A program made the position numbers and the translations under genes. Positions 8,533 to 16,856 of a stretch of DNA of 64,000 nucleotides are shown piece after piece. Origin of the DNA: YA12-FULL-51-18 sp041665305 (lineage in GTDB: Bacteria > Elusimicrobiota > Elusimicrobia > Elusimicrobiales > UBA9959); NCBI GenBank assembly GCA_041665305.1, contig JBAYJD010000006.1, forward strand, positions 1-64,000, in the 5' to 3' direction. How positions within the stretch are numbered: the stretch's first letter is position 1; every line of letters starts with the position of its first letter. The notes below the pieces were generated by a model. It made no database searches, was not told the origin of the DNA, and was given only the letters and a program-made list of their open reading frames with translations.

Positions 8533-8718
8533 ATGGCAACATACGCTTGGATGGCGAAGATGCGCAAACCCCAGAAGTTCTCCACGCGCTTCAGGAACAG
8601 GTGTCAGATATGCGGGAGACCCAGGGGCTACTACAGGGATTTCGGACTCTGCAGGATCTGCCTCCGGAAAATGGCCCACGACGGCCTTATCCCGGGGCTT
8701 AAGAAGTCCAGCTGGTAA
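8533..8718 (+). CDS. rpsN: Small-subunit ribosomal protein S14, zinc-binding type
   Basis: 30S head protein. The 61-residue length and the two pairs CQIC and CRIC mark the short zinc-binding (C+) form, as opposed to the 100-residue zinc-free form. FSTRFRNRCQICGRPRGYY and RKMAHDGLIPGLKKSSW are typical. AGGAAGGAG precedes the ATG. Confidence 0.96.
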   Translation: MATYAWMAKMRKPQKFSTRFRNRCQICGRPRGYYRDFGLCRICLRKMAHDGLIPGLKKSSW

Positions 8719-8820
8719 GACGGTCGGGCGTAAAGCTCCGGCGGCCGGGATCAAGTTCATGCGTCTTATCCGCTTCCCGCCGGGAACTTGCGAGATATTC
8801 AGTTTTTGAAGGAGAAAAGA

Positions 8821-9228
8821 ATGGACCCTATATCCAACATGCTTACTTCGATACGGAACGCCGTGGCGAAGAATAAAGAAAGAGTCGATGTGCCTTTTTC
8901 GAACATCAAGGCGTCGGTCGCCAAACTGCTTAAGGACGAAGGTTTTGTTTCAGGCTACAAAGTTATAGACGCCAAGACCGACAAGAGCGTGGACAGGCGG
9001 GGCGTCATCAGAATAACCCTGAAATACACCCAGGACAAGCGCCCGGTCATTACCGGCATCAAAAGAGTGTCCCGCCCGGGCCTGAGGATCTACAGGCCCC
9101 ATGACGAGATCCCCAGGGTCCGCGCCGCTTTCGGCGTGAGCATCCTGTCCACTTCCAAGGGCCTGATGACCGATTCCGAAGCCAAGAAGCAGAAAGTCGG
9201 CGGCGAAGTGCTCTGCCAGGTGTGGTAA
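8821..9228 (+). CDS. rpsH: Small-subunit ribosomal protein S8
   Basis: 30S assembly protein that binds the central domain of 16S rRNA. I start at 8821 (MDPISNMLTSIRNA), the canonical S8 start with GAAGGAG nearby, rather than at the earlier in-frame ATG at 8788. The C-terminal half carries RVSRPGLRIY and the conserved GVSILSTSKGLMTD. The 135-residue size is normal. Confidence 0.95.
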   Translation: MDPISNMLTSIRNAVAKNKERVDVPFSNIKASVAKLLKDEGFVSGYKVIDAKTDKSVDRRGVIRITLKYTQDKRPVITGIKRVSRPGLRIYRPHDEIPRVRAAFGVSILSTSKGLMTDSEAKKQKVGGEVLCQVW

Positions 9229-9334
9229 ACAGATCCCGCGCCGGAGGACCCGCAGCCCGCAGTTGACGGAAGAGAGATTTCAAGCGACGGGTTCCCGGAA
9301 ACGGGCAGCGGACATTTGATAAGAGGAAAAAAAT

Positions 9335-9910
9335 ATGAGCAGAATCGGAAGAAAACCGGTGACAGTTCCCGAGAAGGTTAAAGTCAGGGTGGAGAACGGC
9401 CAGATATTCGTCGAAGGCCCGCTCGGCAAGCTTTCCTGCGCCCTTCCGGACGGCATACTCGCCGCGGTCAAGGACGGCAAGATAAATTTGAGCGTGGCGG
9501 GCGGGGCGACCGGCAAGGCCGCTCTTTACGGCACCATCAGAGCCCGGGTCAGTAACATGGTGAACGGCGTGATGATCGGGTTCAACAAAGTGCTGGAGAT
9601 CAGCGGCGTCGGTTTTAAGGGCGCGGTGGACGGGGCCAGGCTCACTATGCAGCTCGGCTTCTCGCACCCCGTAGTAATGGACATTCCCCAGGGTATAAAG
9701 ATGACATTCGATCCCAAGGCGACCATCCTTACCATAAGCGGCATCGACAGGGATGCGGTCGGCAACCTGGCGGCCCAGATCAAAAGGGTTAAACCGCCGG
9801 AACCTTACAAGGGCACTGGGATAAAATACCAGGGCGAGCATATCATCCGTAAGGCCGGTAAGACCGCGGCGGGCGCGAGCGCGGGCGGCGCGGGCGCGGC
9901 GAAGAAGTAG
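9335..9910 (+). CDS. rplF: Large-subunit ribosomal protein L6
   Basis: 50S protein near the factor-binding site. It starts MSRIGRKPVTVPEKVKV and ends its conserved body with PPEPYKGTGIKYQGEHIIRK, both signatures of L6. A low-complexity Ala/Gly tail of about 18 residues follows (KTAAGASAGGAGAAKK), making the protein 191 residues long. Confidence 0.95.
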   Translation: MSRIGRKPVTVPEKVKVRVENGQIFVEGPLGKLSCALPDGILAAVKDGKINLSVAGGATGKAALYGTIRARVSNMVNGVMIGFNKVLEISGVGFKGAVDGARLTMQLGFSHPVVMDIPQGIKMTFDPKATILTISGIDRDAVGNLAAQIKRVKPPEPYKGTGIKYQGEHIIRKAGKTAAGASAGGAGAAKK

Positions 9911-10004
9911 GTTTTTTCCGGCGCGGGCGTACCGCGACACGCGCGGGCTCCGCCGGACAGCAGCCGGCACGGGCGGCAAATTCAAGAAGGAAGACGACAA
10001 TATT

Positions 10005-10367
10005 ATGATAAGCAAACAGGAAAGATACCAGTTCAGAAAAGACCGCACCAGGAAAAATCTCCAGGCCAACGCTTTTACGAAACCGCGCCTGAGCGTGTAC
10101 CGGAGCGACAAACACCTTTACGCCCAGGTCGTTGACGACGCGAAAGGCCTGACCCTCGCCTCCGCCTCAAGCGTGGATAAAACGCTGAAGGGCAAGGTGA
10201 AATCGGGTAAATGTCTTGAAACCGCCAAAGTGGTGGGCGCGCTTGTGGCCAAGAGAGCCATGGAGAAAGGCGTAAAGGAAGTTTGCTTCGATCGTGGAGG
10301 CAGGATCTTCCACGGCAGGATCAAAGCGCTGGCCGACGCAGCCAGGGAAGCCGGACTGAAGTTTTAA
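10005..10367 (+). CDS. rplR: Large-subunit ribosomal protein L18
   Basis: 50S protein that carries 5S rRNA into the large subunit. The 120 residues include RLSVYRSDKHLYAQVVDDA, the alanine-rich middle and the end FDRGGRIFHGRIKALADAAREAGL that defines L18. AGAAGGAAG provides the ribosome site. Confidence 0.95.
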   Translation: MISKQERYQFRKDRTRKNLQANAFTKPRLSVYRSDKHLYAQVVDDAKGLTLASASSVDKTLKGKVKSGKCLETAKVVGALVAKRAMEKGVKEVCFDRGGRIFHGRIKALADAAREAGLKF

Positions 10368-10399
10368 CCTGATATCGCAGGAATCGCTTCGCCGCGCGG

Positions 10400-10471
10400 A
10401 CGCAGAGGACGCGGAATTTCAACCGGTGAAGGGTCCCTACAGGTTCAAGGCCTCTGCGCGCTCTGCGTACC
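10400..10471. repeat. Degenerate CTCTGCG-type intergenic repeat with inverted arms
   Basis: ACGCAGAG at 10400-10407 and CTCTGCGT at 10461-10468 face each other in the 162-base spacer between rplR and rpsE, each flanked by further imperfect copies (GGACGCGGA, CCTCTGCGCG). The wording resembles the CTCTGCG/CGCAGAG spacer repeats seen in many bacterial genomes. No gene lies in the spacer. Confidence 0.4.
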
Positions 10472-10529
10472 AGCGGTAGATTTACGGAGTCCGCCCGAAG
10501 GGCGTTAGTTTAGTAAGGAGAAGCCAAAA

Positions 10530-11096
10530 ATGCTTAGAAATCAGAAACAATTAAGGACCGAAAAAGAACTTAACGCCGACGGCACGCCCAAAGCGGCCGC
10601 CGCCGTCGAGATGCTGGAACTGGATATCGCGCCGGTCGCGGAAGAAAAAACCGTGGTCGTCGCCATCAACAGGGTGACCAAGGTGGTCAAGGGCGGTAAA
10701 AGATTTTCCTTTAACGCCCTCGTAGTGGTCGGCGACAGCGCCGGTTCGGTCGGAGTGGCTTTAGGCAAGTCCAACGAAGTCCAGGTCGCTATTCAGAAAG
10801 CGACGGCCGGAGCCCGCAAGGAAATGATCTCGTTCCCGCTGAAGGGCGCCACCATACCGCATGAGACCGAAGGTTATTTCGGCGCCGGCCATGTGTGGAT
10901 GAAGCCCGCGGTGGGCGGCACCGGCCTGATAGCGGGCGGCGGCGTGCGCGCCGTGCTGGAAGCCGGAGGCGTGAAGAACATCCTGACCAAAAATCTCGGC
11001 AGCAGGAACGCTTTTAATACCGTTTACGCGACCCTCGACGCTCTGCGGCAGCTGCGGAGCCGCGAAGAAGTGTTGAAGATGAGAGGAGATAAATAA
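10530..11096 (+). CDS. rpsE: Small-subunit ribosomal protein S5
   Basis: 30S protein of the mRNA channel that affects decoding accuracy. The conserved body starts near residue 46 (VVAINRVTKVVKGGKRFSF) and includes VGDSAGSVGVALGKSNEV and the C-terminal GTGLIAGGGVRAVLE. About 40 acidic and alanine-rich residues precede it, longer than in E. coli S5. It is followed after one base by rplO: rpmD (L30), normally between them, is missing. Confidence 0.95.
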   Translation: MLRNQKQLRTEKELNADGTPKAAAAVEMLELDIAPVAEEKTVVVAINRVTKVVKGGKRFSFNALVVVGDSAGSVGVALGKSNEVQVAIQKATAGARKEMISFPLKGATIPHETEGYFGAGHVWMKPAVGGTGLIAGGGVRAVLEAGGVKNILTKNLGSRNAFNTVYATLDALRQLRSREEVLKMRGDK

Positions 11097-11097
11097 T

Positions 11098-11577
11098 ATG
11101 CCAGGTATACACCAGCTCCGCCCTAAACCGGGCTCCGTTCACAGGAGAAAAAGACTCGGCACCGGCCAGGGGTCGGGCCACGGACAGACCTCCACCAAAG
11201 GCCAGAAAGGCCAGAATTCCACCGCCGGCGGTTCCAAGCGCGACGGATTTGAAGGCGGCCAGATGCCTCTGCTGCGGCGCATTCCCAAGAGCGGGTTCAG
11301 CAACAAAAGGTTCCGTGTCGTGTACGAATGGACCAATGTTTCCATTCTGGACAAGCATTTTGAGAACGGGACGGAGATCACCCCCGAGCTTCTCGTCAGG
11401 AAAAGATTGATCAAGAAAGGCGAGTTGCTGAAGGTCCTCGGAGACGGCGTTCTCAATAAGAAACTGACCGTTAAGGCCCATGCTTTTTCAGGTTCGGCGA
11501 AAGAAAAAATAGAAAAAGCGGGCGGAAAAACCGAGCTTATCGCCGGGACGAAACCGGAAACCAAGCCCGGTAAATAA
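11098..11577 (+). CDS. rplO: Large-subunit ribosomal protein L15
   Basis: Late-assembly 50S protein. The N-terminal flexible arm HQLRPKPGSVHRRKRLGTG with GSGHGQTSTKGQKGQ and the GGSKRDGFEGGQMPLLRR block are typical; the body ends in a globular domain with KAHAFSGSAKEKIEKAGG. It starts one base after rpsE with AGAGGAGA upstream. Confidence 0.95.
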   Translation: MPGIHQLRPKPGSVHRRKRLGTGQGSGHGQTSTKGQKGQNSTAGGSKRDGFEGGQMPLLRRIPKSGFSNKRFRVVYEWTNVSILDKHFENGTEITPELLVRKRLIKKGELLKVLGDGVLNKKLTVKAHAFSGSAKEKIEKAGGKTELIAGTKPETKPGK

Positions 11578-11608
11578 CCTGGACGACCAGGATCTATCCG
11601 GAGGCGAT

Positions 11609-11692
11609 GATCCGCGGATCGCGCGGACGACCGCGGATCAAAGGGCTGGGTTTATGCGGTCGGCGTTTTAGGGTCCGCGCAGATCTGCGGTG
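11609..11692. repeat. CCGCGGATC-type repeats in the spacer before secY
   Basis: The 155-base spacer between rplO and secY contains the perfect palindrome GATCCGCGGATC (11609-11620), another CCGCGGATC at 11631-11639, and TCCGCGCAGATCTGCGG near 11674. These look like eroded copies of the common spacer repeat with CCGCGGAT and TCTGCGG. No gene is present. Confidence 0.4.
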
Positions 11693-11732
11693 ACGGGATA
11701 ATCTTGCGGAGACGGCTCTAACGGGGCGAATA

Positions 11733-13061
11733 ATGCAACAGATAACTGACTTGTTCAAGATTCAGGAACTTAAAAAAAGGATATTGTTTGTCCTGGGAGC
11801 GCTGGCCGTCTACCGGCTGGGCGCTTCCATCCCGATCCCGGGCATAAACACCGAGGCGCTGCGCGCCCTTTTCGCGGCCAATCAGGGAAGCCTTCTCGGC
11901 TTTCTGGACATCTTCTCCGGCGGGGCGCTCGGAAAGTTCTCCATCTTCTCGATGGGCGTCATGCCGTACATAAACGCCTCCATCATCATGAGCCTGGTGC
12001 AGGGCGCCCACATCTTCCCGCTGCTGGACCGTTTGCAGAAAGAGGGCGAGCAGGGCCGCAGGAAGATCACGCAATTTACGAGGATCTTCACGCTTTTCCT
12101 GGCCGCCTTCCAGTCCCTCGGCCTTACCATAGCGTTGACCAAGATGTCTCCGGCCGGCGGGGCCTCCATAGCGCCCAACACCGACTTCGCTTTTTATTTT
12201 GTCACGGTGCTGACCCTTACCACGGGGACGGTGTTCGTCATGTGGCTGGGCGAGCAGATAACCGAACGCGGCATCGGCAACGGCATTTCCCTGATCATTT
12301 TTGCCGGCATCGTGGACCGCCTTCCCAGCGCCGTAAGGAGCCTTATCAAGCTTATACAGATAGAGGAGATCAGCCTCCTTACCGGGATAGTGATAGCGGC
12401 CATCGTCGTCCTGGTGGTCGGCCTTGTCATCTGGATAGAGACCGCGCAGCGCAAGATCCCCATCCAGTACGCGCAGCGCCAGGTCGGCCGCAAGATGTAC
12501 GGGGGAGTGAGCACTTTCCTGCCGCTTAAAGTGGACCAGTCCGGCGTCATCGCCGTCATCTTCGCTGTTTCCCTGTTGAGCGTGCCTTACACCATCACGC
12601 AGTTCAATCCTAACTCGCCCCTGGCCCGGAAAGTGATGGAATTCATGAATCACGGCAATATTTCCTACCAGCTGATGTATGTCGGCCTTATCGTATTTTT
12701 CTGTTATTTTTATAATTCGGTCAGCATCAACCCCAAGGATCTGGCTGAGAACATGAAGAAATGGGGAGGCTTTATTCCCGGCATCAGGCCCGGAGACCCC
12801 ACGGCCCAGTATATCGAATGGGTGATGAACAGGATCACGCTCGGCGGCGCTCTTTTTGTCGCCATGCTGGCGGTCCTGCCGGATTACATGAGGGCCAGGC
12901 TTAATGTGCCGTTTTATTTCGGCGGAACATCCCTGCTGATCGTGGTCGGCGTGGCGCTGGATACCATCGCGCAGACGGAAGCCCACCTCATAATGCGCAA
13001 CTACGAAGGGTTCTACAAGAACTCCAAGATCAAAGGGCGCTGGTTCAATGTCGGGAGTTGA
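11733..13061 (+). CDS. secY: Protein translocase subunit SecY
   Basis: Channel subunit of the Sec translocon in the inner membrane, which moves unfolded proteins across or into the membrane. The 442 residues contain about ten hydrophobic helices, the plug region start (GINTEALRALF, GSLLGFLDIFSGGALGKFSIFSMGVMPYI region) and the cytoplasmic loop motif YAQRQVGRKMYGG that contacts ribosome and SecA. It sits after rplO as in most bacteria and before adk and map. The Shine-Dalgarno site is weak (GGGGCG). Confidence 0.97.
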   Translation: MQQITDLFKIQELKKRILFVLGALAVYRLGASIPIPGINTEALRALFAANQGSLLGFLDIFSGGALGKFSIFSMGVMPYINASIIMSLVQGAHIFPLLDRLQKEGEQGRRKITQFTRIFTLFLAAFQSLGLTIALTKMSPAGGASIAPNTDFAFYFVTVLTLTTGTVFVMWLGEQITERGIGNGISLIIFAGIVDRLPSAVRSLIKLIQIEEISLLTGIVIAAIVVLVVGLVIWIETAQRKIPIQYAQRQVGRKMYGGVSTFLPLKVDQSGVIAVIFAVSLLSVPYTITQFNPNSPLARKVMEFMNHGNISYQLMYVGLIVFFCYFYNSVSINPKDLAENMKKWGGFIPGIRPGDPTAQYIEWVMNRITLGGALFVAMLAVLPDYMRARLNVPFYFGGTSLLIVVGVALDTIAQTEAHLIMRNYEGFYKNSKIKGRWFNVGS

Positions 13062-13156
13062 CCGCGGGCAATGAACTGAGCCGTGAAGAGGAAAGGGCGC
13101 GGCCGCCCGGAGAGGTGTTTTACGCCGTTCGTGTCGAGCTTTAAGCGGGTAACATT

Positions 13157-13834
13157 ATGAACATAGTTCTTTTGGGCTATCCAGGATCGGGGAAAGGCAC
13201 GCAGGCCAAAGCTTTAAGCGAAAAATTAGCTCTTTTTCATATCTCCACGGGCGATATTTTCAGGGAAGCCATCGCGTCGAAAACCACGCTGGGGCAGGAA
13301 GTGTCGGGTTATCTTTCCGCGGGCAGGCTGGTGCCGGATAAATTGGTGCTTGAGGTTATAAAAACCAGGCTTGCCACGGAGACCAGAGGGTTGTTATTCG
13401 ACGGATTTCCCAGGACCGTGGACCAAGCCCAGGGCCTGGACGATTATTTCGCCTCAAGGGCGCAGAGCGTGGACGCCGTGGTTTTTCTGGATGTCGATGA
13501 AGAGGCCGTGGTCGGCCGGCTCGGGGCAAGGCGCACCTGTCCGAAATGCCAGAGGATCTATAACCTGACGTCCTCCCCGCCCGCCAGGGAAGGGCTTTGC
13601 GACGGCTGCGGCGGGACGCTTGTCCTGCGCGAGGACGACAAGCCCGAAGTTATACGGCGCAGGATCTCGGTTTACAAGGACCAGACGGAACCGCTTGTGG
13701 CCTATTACCGCGCGGCGGGGATCTTTTATCCGATCAAGGGCGGCAAGGAGCCCGAGGCCGTCACCCGGGAGATAGCCGCCGTTTTAGGCGCGAAGGTCAA
13801 GGGCGTCCTAGGTCCCGGAACGGGCGCAATTTAA
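13157..13834 (+). CDS. adk: Adenylate kinase
   Basis: Catalyses ATP + AMP = 2 ADP in the cytoplasm. The P-loop GYPGSGKGTQ is at residues 7-16, HISTGDIFR binds AMP and the segment GFPRTVDQA supplies the conserved Arg. The long LID domain carries CPKC and CDGC (about residues 129-132 and 152-155), the zinc-stabilised form. It ends in a short extra tail. The stop codon overlaps the map start by one base (TAATG). Confidence 0.96.
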   Translation: MNIVLLGYPGSGKGTQAKALSEKLALFHISTGDIFREAIASKTTLGQEVSGYLSAGRLVPDKLVLEVIKTRLATETRGLLFDGFPRTVDQAQGLDDYFASRAQSVDAVVFLDVDEEAVVGRLGARRTCPKCQRIYNLTSSPPAREGLCDGCGGTLVLREDDKPEVIRRRISVYKDQTEPLVAYYRAAGIFYPIKGGKEPEAVTREIAAVLGAKVKGVLGPGTGAI

Positions 13835-14583
13835 TGGTCGAAATAAAGACTCCGGCCGAACTCGACCTGATGCGTCAGGCCTCCAAAATAGTGGCCCAGG
13901 TTCTGGCTCTGCTGAAAAAAGAGATACGGGCCGGGATCTCCACCGCCGAGCTGGACCTTATGGCGGAACGGGAGATCAGAGAACGCAAGGCCGCCCCGGC
14001 CTTTCTCGGTTACCGGGGTTATCCGGCCACGCTTTGCGTTTCAATAAACGAAGAAGTCGTCCACGGCATACCGAGCGGGAAGCGGATCCTCCGGACCGGC
14101 GATCTGGTCAGCATGGACCTCGGCGCGGTCTACCGCGGTTTTTACGGCGACGCGGCCGTCACCGTGCCCGTCGGGACCGTCAAACCGGAGCTGGAGCGTC
14201 TGATGACCGTTACGGCCGGGTCGCTTTCCAAGGCGCTGTCGGAGGTCAGGAGCGGGGCGCGGCTTGGAGATGTCTCCCATGCGGTGGAACAATTTGTGAC
14301 GAAGAACGGCATGTCGGTCGTGAGGGACTTCACCGGCCACGGCATCGGCCGACGCCTGCACGAGGAGCCTTCGATCCCGAACTACGGAAAGCCAGGTTCG
14401 GGAGTCACGCTTAAGCCCGGCATGACGCTTGCGATCGAGCCGATGGTCTGTCTCGGAGGGCCGGAAATAGTGGTCAAAAGCGACGGCTGGACGGCCGTCT
14501 CCGTCGATGGGAGTTGTACCGCGCATTTCGAGCACACCGTGGCGGTGACGGAAAACGGATGCGAGATCCTGAGCGCGGCTTAA
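13834..14583 (+). CDS. map: Methionine aminopeptidase, type I
   Basis: Removes the initiator Met from new proteins. The 249-residue sequence has the N-terminal MVEIKTPAELDLMRQA and the metal ligands spread over DLVSMDLGAVYRGFYGDAA (two Asp), GHGIGRRLHEEP (His), IEPMV (Glu) and AHFEHTVAV (Glu). The start ATG at 13834 fits the family start and overlaps the adk stop by one base, so it is translationally coupled; the frame is open further upstream only as a shadow of adk. Confidence 0.95.
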   Translation: MVEIKTPAELDLMRQASKIVAQVLALLKKEIRAGISTAELDLMAEREIRERKAAPAFLGYRGYPATLCVSINEEVVHGIPSGKRILRTGDLVSMDLGAVYRGFYGDAAVTVPVGTVKPELERLMTVTAGSLSKALSEVRSGARLGDVSHAVEQFVTKNGMSVVRDFTGHGIGRRLHEEPSIPNYGKPGSGVTLKPGMTLAIEPMVCLGGPEIVVKSDGWTAVSVDGSCTAHFEHTVAVTENGCEILSAA

Positions 14584-14640
14584 GCCTGCGGAGATTTTCA
14601 AAATACGGAGCTTTCAGCGCAATTACGACAGCGGTTATTT

Positions 14641-14649
14641 TGCTATAAT
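14641..14649 (+). promoter_or_regulatory. Extended -10 promoter of infA
   Basis: TGCTATAAT at 14641-14649 is a full extended -10 element. Transcription should start about seven bases downstream, at or just before the infA start codon at 14658, leaving no leader. A weak -35 (TTACGA, 14623-14628) lies upstream. It would give the distal half of the ribosomal cluster its own promoter. Confidence 0.55.
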
Positions 14650-14657
14650 ATATAAAT

Positions 14658-14879
14658 ATGTCAGAAAACAGCGAAAAAATAGAAGTTGAAGGGGTCATAA
14701 AAGAGGCTCTCCCAAACGCGACTTTCAGGGTTGAAATAGCGCCCGGAAAAATCATCCTCGGCATTATTTCCGGCAAGATGCGCATCAATCACATAAAGAT
14801 ACTGCCCGGCGACAGGGTTAAAATGGAGCTTTCCCCCTATGACCTGTCCAAAGGCCGGATCGTTTACAGGGAGAAGTAA
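14658..14879 (+). CDS. infA: Translation initiation factor IF-1
   Basis: Binds the 30S A site during initiation. The 73-residue OB-fold protein shows EVEGVIKEALPNATFRVEI, GKMRINHIKILPGDRVKMELSPYDLSKGRIVYR, as expected. There is no Shine-Dalgarno site: the bases before the ATG are ATATAAAT, directly after a TATAAT box, so the mRNA is probably leaderless. The next gene is rpmJ, the usual neighbour. Confidence 0.96.
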   Translation: MSENSEKIEVEGVIKEALPNATFRVEIAPGKIILGIISGKMRINHIKILPGDRVKMELSPYDLSKGRIVYREK

Positions 14880-14989
14880 GCAAGGCTGGTAGGACGAAGG
14901 AAGACCAGGCTGAAGGTAAAAGACGAAGCGGGCCGGCGGATTGCTCCGGGAGCCTTCAGCCCAAACAACCGAGTTGAGGAGCGAGTAAA

Positions 14990-15103
14990 ATGAAAGTAAG
15001 AGCCAGCGTAAAAAAAATTTGCATTAAATGCAAGATCGTGAAACGCAAAGGCGTTGTCAGGGTTATCTGCGAAGACCCCCGTCACAAACAGCGGCAGGGA
15101 TAG
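14990..15103 (+). CDS. rpmJ: Large-subunit ribosomal protein L36, zinc-binding type
   Basis: A 37-residue 50S protein (MKVRASVKKICIKCKIVKRK at the start, then a VVRVIC...PRHKQRQG end). Three Cys and one His (C11, C14, C27, H32) form the zinc site of the C+ type. GAGGAGCG precedes the ATG. It is shorter than the usual length cut-off for gene calling but certain from sequence and from its place between infA and rpsM. Confidence 0.95.
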   Translation: MKVRASVKKICIKCKIVKRKGVVRVICEDPRHKQRQG

Positions 15104-15234
15104 GGAGCGAAGTCGAAGCGTAAAGCGCGAAGGGTAAAGCGTTGAAGAAAAGATCAAGGAATTATACGAGACCATTTATGTTTTATCCCCGGCTTTTTAC
15201 ACTTCGCGTTTTACGAACTAACTAAGGAGAATGT

Positions 15235-15633
15235 ATGGCAAGAATAGCAGGAGTGGATTTACCGAGGGAAAAACGGATAGATGTGGCGCTCGCCTATGTT
15301 TACGGCATAGGGCGCCCGCTGGCGCTGAAGATTTTGGGCGGCCTGAAAAATCAGATCGACCCCACCATCAGGGTCAAAGACATGACCGAAGACCAGATCG
15401 GGCTGCTTAACTCCATCATTTCCAAGGAATACAAGGTCGAAGGCGAACTCCGAAGGGAGATTTCGGCCCACATGAAAAGGCATATCGAGATCGGCAGCTA
15501 CAGGGGGATGCGGCACAGAAGGATGCTCCCCGCCCGCGGCCAGAGGACCAAGACCAACGCCCGCACACGCCGCGGCAGAAGGAAGACCGTGGGTTCGGCG
15601 GCAAAAGCTCCGGCTAAACCCGCGGCTAAATAA
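15235..15633 (+). CDS. rpsM: Small-subunit ribosomal protein S13
   Basis: 30S head protein that contacts the P-site tRNA and forms inter-subunit bridges. It starts MARIAGVDLPREKRIDVALAY and has the C-terminal RGMRHRRMLPARGQRTKTNARTRRG hallmark. The tail is Ala/Pro/Lys-rich. AAGGAG lies close to the ATG. A 131-base spacer with no gene separates it from rpmJ. Confidence 0.96.
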   Translation: MARIAGVDLPREKRIDVALAYVYGIGRPLALKILGGLKNQIDPTIRVKDMTEDQIGLLNSIISKEYKVEGELRREISAHMKRHIEIGSYRGMRHRRMLPARGQRTKTNARTRRGRRKTVGSAAKAPAKPAAK

Positions 15634-15653
15634 TCAGGAGGTTGGATTTTATC

Positions 15654-16091
15654 ATGACTGAAGAGAAGAAACAACAGCAGCCCGGCGCGGACGGGTACAA
15701 GAAGCAGGAGCACAAACCCCAGGTAAAAAGACGCCATCACGGCGTCGTGACTTTCGCCAAGGTTTACATAAACTGCTCCTTCAACAACACCATCGTCACC
15801 ATTACCGATGAAAAAGGCAATGTGCTGGCCTGGTCCACCTCCGGCGCCAACGGTTTCAGAGGCACCAAGAAAGGAACGCCGTTCGCGGCGCAGATAACTT
15901 CTTCCAAAGCCTGCGGCAGGGCGATGGAATACGGGGTCAAGCAGGCCATGGTGTTCGTTACTGGCCCGGGGCCCGGCAGAGAGACCGCGATCAGGGCGAT
16001 AGCCTCCAGCGGGATACATGTGATCTCCATAAAGGATACCACGCCGATCCCGCACAACGGCTGCAGGCCGCCCAAACCGCGCAGAGTGTAA
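15654..16091 (+). CDS. rpsK: Small-subunit ribosomal protein S11
   Basis: 30S platform protein near the Shine-Dalgarno helix. The core GVVTFAKVYINCSFNNTIVT appears at about residue 29, after a hydrophilic N-terminal extension (MTEEKKQQQPGADG...). It ends with the conserved HNGCRPPKPRRV. I use the ATG at 15654 after AGGAGG (15636-15641) instead of an in-frame TTG at 15642. Confidence 0.95.
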   Translation: MTEEKKQQQPGADGYKKQEHKPQVKRRHHGVVTFAKVYINCSFNNTIVTITDEKGNVLAWSTSGANGFRGTKKGTPFAAQITSSKACGRAMEYGVKQAMVFVTGPGPGRETAIRAIASSGIHVISIKDTTPIPHNGCRPPKPRRV

Positions 16092-16193
16092 TTTAGCGAC
16101 GGGAGGACCGGAAGAAGGGAAGCCCGGCCGGAATGATCTGAGCCGACCTTCCGATCCTACGATCCTCCAGCAAATATTCAAGGAGAGTTTTTA

Positions 16194-16838
16194 ATGTCCA
16201 GATATACAGGCCCCAGTTGCAAAAAATGCAGAAAAGTCAGCCAGAAGCTGTTCCTCAAGGGCAGCAAATGTTCCACGAATTGCATCGTGGATAAGAAAGC
16301 GAAAGCCAGCCGCGACAAGAAATTCTCGTCCGGCGGGCCCGGCGGCATGAAAAAAATGTCCGACTACGGCAAGCATCTGCGCGAAAAGCAGATCGCCCGC
16401 CTTATGGCGCAGATCACCGAAACGCAGTTCCGGCGCTTTTTCGACAAGGCCACCAAGGACAAGGGCAAGACCGGAGAGGCGCTGCTGCGTTTCCTCGAAG
16501 TCAGGCTCGACAACATCGTACGGAGGCTGGGTTTCGCGGTCTCCATGAAAACCTCCAGGCAGCTGGTGAACCACGGACACATCCGCGTGAACGGCCGCCA
16601 GACGGACATCCCGTCGTTCCTGCTGAAACCAGGGGATACGGTGACCATCGATCCGAAAACGGCCCAGACCCTTGCCGTGAAGCAGGGGCTTGAGAACGCC
16701 GAGAAATCGGCCCCCAGGCCGAGTTTCCTGTCTTACGACGCCGCGACCATGACCGGCAAAATGGTCCGCTGGCCCGACCGCGGAGAAGTTTCCATCAGCG
16801 TCGACGAGCAGCTTATAGTAGAATTTTATTCCAAGTAA
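16194..16838 (+). CDS. rpsD: Small-subunit ribosomal protein S4, zinc-binding type
   Basis: Primary 16S rRNA binder that starts 30S assembly. Cys9, Cys12, Cys26 and Cys30 at the N-terminus form the zinc site of the C+ type. The S4 RNA-binding domain lies around residues 100-165 (LEVRLDNIVRRLGF, SRQLVNHGHIRVNGR). AAGGAGAG precedes the ATG. At 214 residues it matches the family. Confidence 0.95.
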   Translation: MSRYTGPSCKKCRKVSQKLFLKGSKCSTNCIVDKKAKASRDKKFSSGGPGGMKKMSDYGKHLREKQIARLMAQITETQFRRFFDKATKDKGKTGEALLRFLEVRLDNIVRRLGFAVSMKTSRQLVNHGHIRVNGRQTDIPSFLLKPGDTVTIDPKTAQTLAVKQGLENAEKSAPRPSFLSYDAATMTGKMVRWPDRGEVSISVDEQLIVEFYSK

Positions 16839-16856
16839 ACAGGAGGCAGCCAATAA

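Noticed and set aside
11718..12986. Minus-strand open frame of 422 codons over secY
   Set aside because: His- and Asp-rich shadow of the secY codons; SecY is certain on the plus strand.
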